Origin: Brasilonema sp. CT11
GTDB taxonomy: Bacteria; Cyanobacteriota; Cyanobacteriia; Cyanobacteriales; Nostocaceae
Length of the DNA: 46,381 nucleotides
Direction of reading: 5' to 3'
NCBI RefSeq assembly: GCF_017982655.1
Contig: NZ_JABXYX010000058.1
Location: 1-46,381 of the forward strand
A model generated the notes under the pieces. It was not told the DNA's origin and searched no databases. It was given only the letters and a program-made list of their open reading frames with translations. This document shows, one piece after another, positions 33,583-40,493 of the stretch (its first letter is position 1; each line of letters begins with the position of its first letter). The position numbers were made by a program, and so were the translations under genes.

Positions 33583-34164
33583 TTTTTAACCTCCCTAGAG
33601 ACTAGGTGTTTTTGTGGTTCATCCCGTGTGTTGCAACTTGTGGTTGCTGCCTCTATCTTAGAAAGGTAATTTGACAACTGAAATGTGATTTTAGATAAAC
33701 TAAAGAAATGAATCACCAATGGGTCTATACAAAGCTGAGTCCCCAGTCTCGAATTCTATACTTGAGTAACTCTACTCACTCTTCCTGAGAGTTTAGATAC
33801 AACAGTCTTTTTTCCCCAGAATCATCTGTAGATATACTTGATTTTCCTGTATAACAAAGCTAAAGTCTTCTGCGACGAGAGTTTTGTTCCTGACCCCACT
33901 CGCTGGGTAAACTTATAGAGTCATCGAAAAAAACACAAAACTTGCAAATTTTCCACTTCTAGTGTCTGGAACGTTGCTAAGCAAACTTTAGCGTTGGAAA
34001 AGCCGACTCATCATGACTATAATTTTGGAGTCACAACAAAGTCGGGCATCACTTTTGACTTCACCGAATTGTTTAATTTGTTGTTTCTAGATCTTTCAGC
34101 AATCAATAGCTTGCATAACTAGAAAACAATCTGTTATCATGATTATTCATCGCTCTTGAGATTA
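33583..34164. other. Upstream region of the fbp operon
   Basis: About 580 bp with no gene. It must contain the main promoter of fbp-tal-zwf-opcA. I looked for a GTA-N8-TAC NtcA site and did not find a clean one. The segment 34000-34164 next to the RRM gene's stop contains no obvious hairpin. Confidence 0.6.
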
Positions 34165-34440
34165 TTATCTTTTAACCCAACTACCTCGTCGCTCCTCCTC
34201 GCGCGGTTTAGACTTATTAACCCTGAGTTGACGACCCATCCATTCAGCGCCATCTAGTGCTGTAATAGCTGCATCCTCTTGGGAGTCTTCGCTCATGTCT
34301 ACAAAGGCAAAACCGCGCAAGCGGCCAGTTTCGCGGTCAGTAGGTAAGACAACTCTTTTGACCTCGCCATATTCTGCAAATACTACTCTTAAATCTGCTT
34401 CTGTGGCGCGGTAGGAGAGATTTCCAACGTAAATAGTCAT
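34165..34440 (-). CDS. RRM-type RNA-binding protein (Rbp family)
   Basis: Start taken at ATG 34440 (91 aa), because MTIYVGNLSYRATEADLRVV is the standard beginning; an upstream frame would add 26 unrelated residues. RNP2 is IYVGNLSY (3-10) and RNP1 is RGFAFVDM (about 44-51), within a single RRM. The tail EERRGSWVKR is short and lacks the glycine-rich extension of some cyanobacterial Rbp proteins. These cytosolic proteins bind single-stranded RNA and many are cold-induced. The roughly 390-bp spacer upstream probably holds a long 5' leader. Confidence 0.9.
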   Translation of the reverse strand: MTIYVGNLSYRATEADLRVVFAEYGEVKRVVLPTDRETGRLRGFAFVDMSEDSQEDAAITALDGAEWMGRQLRVNKSKPREEERRGSWVKR

Positions 34441-34758
34441 GTGAATCACGTAAGTCGCAACTAAGAGCGAACAATTCAGCGTGAGACAAGGTAAAAAAAC
34501 AGCAGAAACTGCTTGCATTTAGCCTGACTCACCAATAGCAAAGAGCGCATGTAAAAATCCAACGAAGTTGAACCTTATTACGACTTCGCCAGCGGTTGGA
34601 CTGAATTTTCGCATACGCTACATATGATAACTGATTTTGTCAATTTTCTAAGTATGAGATTTTACAATCGCAGATCAATTGCAATTAGCTTAACTTATAG
34701 GTTCCAGTACAATCTATAGTCAATCAAGTTTTGTTTAATTTTTTTACCAGTTTATTGC

Positions 34759-34787
34759 AAAGATACTAAGGAAAGCTTAGTATCTTT
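34759..34787 (-). terminator. Perfect 12-bp hairpin after the 75-aa gene
   Basis: Arms AAAGATACTAAG (34759-34770) and CTTAGTATCTTT (34776-34787) flank GAAAG. It lies 44 bp beyond the stop of the leftward small gene at 34832. The stem itself ends in a T-run on that strand, which is compatible with intrinsic termination. The rest of 34441-34831 is AT-rich leader/promoter sequence of the RRM gene. Confidence 0.65.
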
Positions 34788-34831
34788 ACTGATTTCGGTG
34801 ATATCTCCAAAAATCTTGGTATATTTGAACT

Positions 34832-35059
34832 TTATTCAATGCTAATCGACTGAGGACCACCAGCTTTGCCGTTCTGTGCTTGAGCAGATTGAGTGTTAAA
34901 AGTCGTATAGCTACTTGAGTTGAGTTGCTCACTGAGCCAGCTTTTAACAGGATCGTCAGCAAGGTTGAGTCGTAGCAAACCGGAAACGAAACCGCCTAGA
35001 AAAGAAAGTGGATGGTGGGTGAATTGTTGAAATATTGGTTTCAATTCATCAACGAACAT
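34832..35059 (-). CDS. Small conserved cyanobacterial protein (75 aa)
   Basis: The product begins MFVDELKPIFQQFTHHPLSF and continues with the compact motif LGGFVSGLLRLNLADDPVKSW. A flexible Ser/Thr/Gln-rich tail ends GGPQSISIE. The first 50 residues look like a small helical domain with a Gly-rich turn. An AGGAGA site lies a few bases before ATG 35059, supporting a real gene. I do not know a named function. It has its own terminator-like hairpin and stands between nrdJ and the RRM gene on the same strand. Confidence 0.75.
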   Translation of the reverse strand: MFVDELKPIFQQFTHHPLSFLGGFVSGLLRLNLADDPVKSWLSEQLNSSSYTTFNTQSAQAQNGKAGGPQSISIE

Positions 35060-35240
35060 GAAGGTTCTCCTTTAAAATTGACCTTTGTTAAGGCGATCGT
35101 AACTCAAGATCTCTTTTAACTTCTAGTTGATCGTTAGCTTCTTCGCCCTAAGCCCCGCACCATAGCCTAAGGCTTGGTGACGGGATATAAAGCGGGTAAT
35201 TAAAGAAGGGGGAACTTCCGAGAGCAGACTGCTTGACTAT

Positions 35241-36311
35241 TTACATCAAGGTTTGTTCAGGCATCATGCACTTATCAGAGTCGCAACCTGCTGGTCCTGC
35301 TTCGATTAAATCGCCGAAATCATAGCGGCTTAAAACAGCATGAAAGTCTTCTGTTTTGCGGTGCATTTCCACTTCTTTCATCAGCTGATCGTACCGTTGT
35401 TTTGTTATCGGCTCAAAAGGTAAGCGAGGAAAAGTTTGAAGGTCGTCAAACCGTGCCAGAAGTGCAGCACTGATGTAGCCTTGATCATTTTTGATGGCTT
35501 CGTATATCCGAGTTCCTAAGGTTTCAACTTCATTTTCCCGTAACTCAATGGTAGCAGAGGTGTTATGTGTGACATAAAATCTCTGTACCTGCATGTAGAA
35601 ATCTATTTGGGCGATCGCACTAAATTGACTGATATCTATTTTATCAGCACCTGGTAAATCGGCCCAGGCTACAGCGACCGGAATTTCCACCAACCATTCG
35701 CTGACTCGCGGATCGAAGGGGTCATTCAACAATGTACCGTCGTCATCTTTATCTGATTGGGAGGGTATAACGTTGTACCCATACTCAAGACAAGCCAAAG
35801 CAACGGGATCATTTTTGCGACAGGTAATACGACGTATAAATCTTTGTGCTTTGGGGGGATGCCATCCGGGGCTAGCACCTGTCAACAGAGACTTGGTACC
35901 ACTTGGTTGAACTGTGGTGCAGCGGTTTGGACGTTTTAAACCGTGGCGATCGCAGTAATCCCAAACAACACGATGTACAGTTTCTTTCCAAAAACTTAAG
36001 TATTCCTCCTCTTGACGTTTAAACGCCAATCCTTCATCGGTTGCAGGTCTTCCTTTTTCCCACCAGCGCAACCAATCAACCCCAAAAGCATGAACAAAGA
36101 AATCAAATAACCCAGTAAAAGAAACACCGACAATTGGGTCTAATTCGCGGCTGTACTGGTAGCGGGGTTCAATAAATTTGTGATGTAGAAGCGCTGCTAC
36201 AGACAAAGCACCAGCGGTGAAAGCTTCCTCCTGTTCTTTGGAGTTATTTGGATCAATTTGGTTGAGGTGAATTTCTGAGAGATTGCAGTGAAAATTTGAG
36301 CCAATAATTTC
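35241..36311 (-). CDS. nrdJ: Class II ribonucleotide reductase, 3' exon
   Basis: This is the second exon of the adenosylcobalamin-dependent reductase, 356 codons beginning EIIGSNFHCNLSEIHLNQI at 36311. Treated alone it would need a TTG start with no rationale, whereas after intron removal it continues the active-site motif NPCG-E. It includes RYQYSRELDPIVGVSFTGLF, the QPSGTKSLLTGASPGWHPPK nucleotide-binding segment and a C-terminal redox pair in GPAGCDSDKCMMPEQ (CxxxxC). The joined protein is 765 aa, normal for the class. The enzyme makes deoxyribonucleotides with a cobalamin-generated thiyl radical. Confidence 0.9.
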   Translation of the reverse strand, partial: EIIGSNFHCNLSEIHLNQIDPNNSKEQEEAFTAGALSVAALLHHKFIEPRYQYSRELDPIVGVSFTGLFDFFVHAFGVDWLRWWEKGRPATDEGLAFKRQEEEYLSFWKETVHRVVWDYCDRHGLKRPNRCTTVQPSGTKSLLTGASPGWHPPKAQRFIRRITCRKNDPVALACLEYGYNVIPSQSDKDDDGTLLNDPFDPRVSEWLVEIPVAVAWADLPGADKIDISQFSAIAQIDFYMQVQRFYVTHNTSATIELRENEVETLGTRIYEAIKNDQGYISAALLARFDDLQTFPRLPFEPITKQRYDQLMKEVEMHRKTEDFHAVLSRYDFGDLIEAGPAGCDSDKCMMPEQTLM

Positions 36312-36691
36312 CAATTTTGTTATCCTAAAGGCTTTTTATCCCTTAGTTCTGGAGGTTTCCCTCATAGCCATTGCTGGGATACAACTGGTCAATTCCAGTT
36401 CAGTTCAGCATAACTTTTCTACTATTTCGTAGCCGGGGACTCGTGGGGGTATTATATTCTTTTCGGTTATCAGTTCCCACTGTTCACTCAAAAGGTTCAA
36501 CCCCTATGCGTTGCACTACCTTATACTTTTTAATTATATGGTTAGCTCAAGATTAGCATACAGTTATTAATGAGTCATTTTATAGTTAGTTAATAATAGT
36601 TTTTGAAATTTTAAATAACAATTAAAAACTCACCTTTTCTGCTTAGCCTTCCTTGAATTTCCCCGGTTTTTAACGTGAGGCAAAACTATCT
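36312..36691 (-). ncRNA. Group I intron in nrdJ
   Basis: The reductase frame breaks after NPCG (ending at 36692) and resumes at EIIG (36311). The 380-nt insert begins AGATAG and ends in G, as group I introns do. Exon 1 ends in U, and the exon end CGUGUGGU pairs with GCCUCACG inside the intron (36674-36681) at seven of eight positions, with G.U at the splice site: a P1 helix with its guide. The seven nt just before that guide (UAGUUUU) pair fully (two G.U) with exon 2 GAAAUUA, a P10 helix. No endonuclease ORF is present. Group I introns in cyanobacterial reductase genes have been described, so the type is known. The core P3-P8 was not folded. Confidence 0.88.
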
Positions 36692-37918
36692 ACCACACGG
36701 ATTTAATGCGTAACGAGCCAAACGATGCTCTAATTCACTTTCAGAAATTTGAGGATAATGCTCTTGCAACCAATCTTTGGCTTTACCCAGAGCATAAGCC
36801 TTGAGAAAATCTACTTTTTGTTCATGATTTTTCAAAAGATCACAATTAGCTCTAGCGACAGCTTCACCAGCCCATTGAATCGCACCTTCACCGCTGTAAT
36901 ACTGTTTGCGGACAGCATCAATACATTCTTCTAATGTGGGCTTTTGATGAAAAACTCTTGTATGGTTTGCCATCCTCAGAGGATCACGCTCTGGATCGAT
37001 GCGCCAGTTGCCATTTTCATCCTGTTGCCATAGATTATCCTTGGCAACTGCAAATAAATGATCCTCACTAGAACTTTGACGTATACCAGCTGATCGTCTA
37101 ATGTTACCAGCAACAATTGTGACAGCTGCTCGATCAATTAATAAACAGCATTCAACAGAGTTTAACTGTCGTCCTACAGCTTTATTCAAAATGGATGCAC
37201 AATGCTCGTACAATTCTGGTAATTTTACAGGATTCGCAACTCCTCCAAAACCGTTGAGAGGTTCTCCTGCTTGACGTACGTCGCTAAGATCAACAATAAC
37301 TTGAATGTCTTTTGAAAATCGTTCATCGGTTGAGAGTTCCAACAAGCTTTGATAAGATTGCACCCAACCTTGACGGCTATCTCCAACGTAGATAGTGACA
37401 AGATGACTCTCAATTTTGACTTCTGTCTGCTCGCGACGCTGACTTGGTGGCGTCATACCAATTTCACCTTGCACTTGTACATCAAGGTGATTACGGATAG
37501 GGGGCAACTTGTTGATATATTGTGATTCTAAAACAGCTCCAGTCCCGCAGCCCATCATTGCCAAATCCATCATCAACCCGAAAGCACTCCAGTCTTGCAG
37601 GTTGGTAGATGTACAGTTATAAGCCCCAGAAAAGTTTTTTTGCTCTTTTATCCAATTTGTACCGCCAACCCATAACCAACGTCCGCTAGGTAGTGCTTTC
37701 AAGTTTCGCTGCATCCGTTGTAAAATATCAGCTTCGTGTGGAAGTAACTTCCCGATGGTGATCAAGCCATCGATAGTGCGATCACACACCTGATCCCAAG
37801 TCTCTCTGACTCCAGCCTCTTGACGACGGCTATAGGTTCTAAAAAACACTGGATTGGCAGCTGGGGCAGTTTCTGGAAATTTTGCACCTTGGCGTTTCTT
37901 TTCAAGTTCACGAACCAT
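36692..37918 (-). CDS. nrdJ: Class II ribonucleotide reductase, 5' exon
   Basis: First exon, 409 codons from ATG 37918. It contains SGAYNCTSTNLQDWSAFGLM, with the reductant Cys102, and LAMMGCGTGAVLESQYINKL. It also contains the segment SAGIRQSSSEDHLFAVAKDN and ends ARYALNPCG, where Cys408 is the thiyl-radical residue (NPCGE motif of class II). Without splicing the reading frame would meet Arg then TAG immediately after Gly409. It is monomeric and B12-dependent, so it depends on the cobamide pathway that includes cbiA in this window. I saw no cobalamin riboswitch in the 37919-38180 leader. Confidence 0.92.
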
Positions 37919-38142
37919 AGATAATCAAGCCTTGTTGCTCACCGACATAGATTATGACTATACGCCAAGTGCAATGAGAAGATAAAGATTGAAAAATTGT
38001 AAGATTTGCGCTGTGTGCGTGGCTAGACTCATTGCAGTATAATTATCCTATGTCTAAGCCGTCACGCCTTTAATTTGCACACAGTCCACAGGTAAGATCT
38101 TTGCCAGCACCCTTTTTTATTCTTTTTGAACTTTAAATTTTT

Positions 38143-38196
38143 AATTAGATCCTTCGCTTCGCTCAGGACGCTACGCGATTTTGAATTTTGAATTAC
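38143..38196. repeat. Repeat at the start of the Alr4036-like gene
   Basis: A GATCCTTCGCTTCGCTCAGGACGCTACGCG repeat-type patch (quoted in pieces) is followed by ATTTTGAATTTTGAATTACT. The latter TTTTGAA heptamer repeat runs into the coding frame at 38181 and supplies its likely TTG start. Confidence 0.6.
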
Positions 38197-38774
38197 TTAC
38201 CGCCCCTTGGCGTTCTCCTCTCGCCCATGCCCTTGATCGTCACGATAGCCAGCCATACTCGCGCTACTTTCAACTTGCAACAGTCCAAACTGACGGACGC
38301 CCAGCTAATCGTACTGTTGTGTTTCGGGGATTTCTAAGCGATACTAATTTGCTGAAAATTATCGTTGACACACGCAGCGAAAAAATTGGTCAAATACTCC
38401 ATCAACCTTGGGCAGAAATTTGCTGGTACTTTACTATTACTCGCGAACAGTTCCGCATAGCTGGAGAATTGTCTCTCATCGACGCCAATCATCCTGACTC
38501 AGAACTGCAAAAAGCTCGTCAGCAAACGTGGCAAGATCTTTCAGACAATGCTCGTGTACAATTTGCTTGGCCCCATCCTGGAAAACCTAGAGCTGATCAA
38601 GAAGCTTTCTCATCTTCTGTTGCTGATCCCGCTCATCCTCCACAAAACTTTTGCTTGTTATTGCTCGATCCCGTGCAAGTGGATCACCTAGAATTGCGTG
38701 GCGATCCCCAAAATCGTTGGTGTTATCTCAGAGATAATTCTCACAATTGGTCTACAACTGCGATTAATCCGTAA
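38181..38774 (+). CDS. FMN-binding pyridoxamine-phosphate-oxidase-like protein (Alr4036 family)
   Basis: This 197-residue protein resembles the Alr4036 group of PNPOx-like split-barrel flavoproteins. It has APWRSPLAHALDRHDSQPYS, FQLATVQTDGRPANRTVVFR, IVDTRSEKIGQILHQPWAEI, CWYFTITREQFRIAGELSLI and the C-terminal LLLLDPVQVDHLELRG. TVVFRGF and the R-x-x-K segment are the FMN phosphate contacts in such folds. Whether it oxidises pyridoxamine phosphate or another substrate is not established. No ATG is available; the TTG at 38181 lies in a TTTTGAA repeat, so the true start may have been replaced or may be slightly downstream. Confidence 0.82.
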   Translation: MNFELLTAPWRSPLAHALDRHDSQPYSRYFQLATVQTDGRPANRTVVFRGFLSDTNLLKIIVDTRSEKIGQILHQPWAEICWYFTITREQFRIAGELSLIDANHPDSELQKARQQTWQDLSDNARVQFAWPHPGKPRADQEAFSSSVADPAHPPQNFCLLLLDPVQVDHLELRGDPQNRWCYLRDNSHNWSTTAINP

Positions 38775-38869
38775 ATAATTCCTGCTTTCCTTGAAGTTTA
38801 ATTGCTGTCGAATCGCTTCTACTTCTAGCACAGTCAAGCTAACTAAGTACAAAGCAGATACTTGCGTGT

Positions 38870-38915
38870 TATAGCAGGGAGCACCGGAGTTGGGAGCAGG
38901 GAGCAGGCTTGAAAG
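38870..38915. repeat. GGGAGCA repeats
   Basis: Units of GGGAGCA (GCAGGGAGCACCGGAGTTGG then GAGCAGGGAGCAGG) lie in the 38775-39052 spacer ahead of the AraC-type regulator. They are heptamer-type repeats. The remainder of that spacer is AT-rich promoter sequence. Confidence 0.7.
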
Positions 38916-39052
38916 TCCTGTGGTTTCCGTGTTTTCTCATTAGTTGATGTCCTAATCTACCTGGCAACTGCTATAACTACGCTAGAAATTGCTTAGGTCT
39001 AGAAGCGGTGATATGCTTAATGCATAAAACTCTCATTTAAAAACAAAATATA

Positions 39053-40054
39053 ATGGTGTCAACCATTTCTGTAGATGACTACTACCAACTTTGGTACAGT
39101 AACAACGAAAATATCCAGCAAAGCGATCCAAGCGACAGTTCTGATGTCAGTTATATTTGTCCACCACAGTTTGGCAAAGGGTACGAGCGCTGCATTGAAC
39201 TGCGTGATATCAGCCTGCTGATTATTGATGAGCAATTCCACGATGATTTGATTTTTGAAAGCAAATCCGAGGAAATGCATGTTGATGAAACGGAAATTGG
39301 TTTTCACCTGGCTGGAAATTACAACTGCATTGATGCTGGCAAAAATTTCATTGATAGCGCTGGTTATTATGGTACTCAGACCAAAGTTGTAGCTCTAGGA
39401 CAGAAGCGGCTTCTCAAGATTGATATTCATTTACAACCTCATATATTGAGTAGTTTTATCACGAATAAAACAGAGCAAATTCCTCCAGAATTAAAAAGAT
39501 TACTTGAGCCTAACAAACAAAGTCATCAGAATCATCAAGTCGATACTACCACTGCGGCGATGCGCTTGCCGCTTGAGCAAATTTTGAACTGTCCTTTTCA
39601 TGGATTAACCAAACAAATTTATCTAGAAGGCAAATGTTTAGAGTTAGTTGCTTTGAAATTAGAACAATTAACCCAGAGTAACCATGAGTCAACAAAATCG
39701 ACTCTTCTCAAATCAGATGACATAGAACGCATATATCAAGCAAAAGACATTTTAATTCAAAAATTAGACAACCCCCCAACACTAATACAACTGGCGCGAC
39801 TTGTTGGGTTAAACGATTACAAACTCAAGATAGGATTTCATCAAGTTTTCGGTACAACTGCATTCGGCTATCTGTACCAGCAGCGAATGGAAAAAGCACG
39901 CTTACTGGTTTTAGAAGGGAACATGAGCGTTAAAGAAATAGCGCGTGCAACTGGTTATCAAAACCAGAGCTATTTTAGTCTCGCTTTTCGCAAAAGATTC
40001 GGGGTTAATCCTAAATCTTATCGGTTTAATGATGAGTCAAAAATTGGTGGGTGA
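39053..40054 (+). CDS. AraC-family transcriptional regulator (PchR-like)
   Basis: This 333-residue regulator has a C-terminal AraC domain with two helix-turn-helix units. The first is in NPPTLIQLARLVGLNDYKLK (about 240-259), the second in SVKEIARATGYQNQSYFSLA, ending FRKRFGVNPKSYR. The N-terminal 200 residues form a ligand- or effector-binding region (ERCIELRDISLLIIDEQF, HVDETEIGFHLAGNYN) like those of PchR-type siderophore regulators. It lies directly upstream of an AMIN-TonB receptor and so probably activates iron-siderophore uptake. Phased direct repeats at 40364-40395 are candidate binding sites. Confidence 0.87.
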   Translation: MVSTISVDDYYQLWYSNNENIQQSDPSDSSDVSYICPPQFGKGYERCIELRDISLLIIDEQFHDDLIFESKSEEMHVDETEIGFHLAGNYNCIDAGKNFIDSAGYYGTQTKVVALGQKRLLKIDIHLQPHILSSFITNKTEQIPPELKRLLEPNKQSHQNHQVDTTTAAMRLPLEQILNCPFHGLTKQIYLEGKCLELVALKLEQLTQSNHESTKSTLLKSDDIERIYQAKDILIQKLDNPPTLIQLARLVGLNDYKLKIGFHQVFGTTAFGYLYQQRMEKARLLVLEGNMSVKEIARATGYQNQSYFSLAFRKRFGVNPKSYRFNDESKIGG

Positions 40055-40067
40055 TATCAAGTTTTGT

Positions 40068-40180
40068 ACGTGGCGATAGCTTCTCTACGAGACGCTGCGC
40101 GTATGCCTACGGCACGCCTTACGTCTAACGCTCTCTGGGCGTGTGCTTGCGCTTACGCCCTCTGCATAGCGGCAGATCAC
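40068..40180. repeat. Dispersed repeat (GCGATAGCTTCTCTACGAGACGCTGCGCG type)
   Basis: A block beginning CGATAGCTTCTCTACGAGAC and containing CTGGGCGTGTGCTTGCGCTT matches 26095-26195 over long stretches, with extra material inserted (GCCTACGGCACGCCTTACGT). It occupies part of the 40055-40493 spacer. The remaining sequence up to the receptor is AT-rich promoter DNA. Confidence 0.8.
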
Positions 40181-40363
40181 TCCGTGAATACTGTCAATAA
40201 ACCACGTTTCATTAAGAGTCCGATTGATTAGTGTTTATTGCCAAGAGAACCGAACCTCGACCATACACTTGTTTACTGGTTAAAACAGACTTTAAATGAA
40301 GGAAATCTTTTAAATATACCTAAAAAATGCGGGTTCATCATAGCAAAATGACACCTATTTCTG

Positions 40364-40395
40364 AAAAAATCCGTAGAACATTAAAAAAAATCCGT
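40364..40395 (+). promoter_or_regulatory. 21-bp-phased direct repeats AAAAAATCCGT, candidate AraC-type operator
   Basis: AAAAAATCCGT occurs at 40364-40374 and again at 40385-40395, with start points exactly 21 bp apart (two helical turns), 99-130 bp before the receptor ATG. AraC-family dimers classically bind direct half-sites with this phasing. The adjacent regulator at 39053-40054 is the obvious candidate. This is inference from spacing; no similar pair was seen before the second receptor. Confidence 0.5.
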
Positions 40396-40493
40396 CTACC
40401 AGCTAAATAAGTATTCCGGAAAACAGCTAATCCAGATAATGTTCTTGAAATATGTTCTTAACTGGTGTGGCGTGACAAAGTAAAAATAAAATT

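Noticed and set aside
33583-34164. NtcA binding site (GTA-N8-TAC) before fbp
   Set aside because: I scanned the region and found no clean match; near misses had wrong spacing.
36490-36520. tRNA-like T-arm sequence (GGTTCAACCCC)
   Set aside because: It lies in the intron and has no acceptor or anticodon stems around it. I found no tRNA or rRNA gene in the window.
36315-36685. nrdJ interruption as frameshift, intein or group II intron
   Set aside because: The insert has multiple stops, so it is not an intein. It lacks GUGYG at the start and AY at the end of group II introns, and a simple frameshift would not add 380 nt with matching P1 and P10.
37919-38180. Cobalamin riboswitch before nrdJ
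   Set aside because: No B12-box-like sequence or suitable leader structure was seen by eye.
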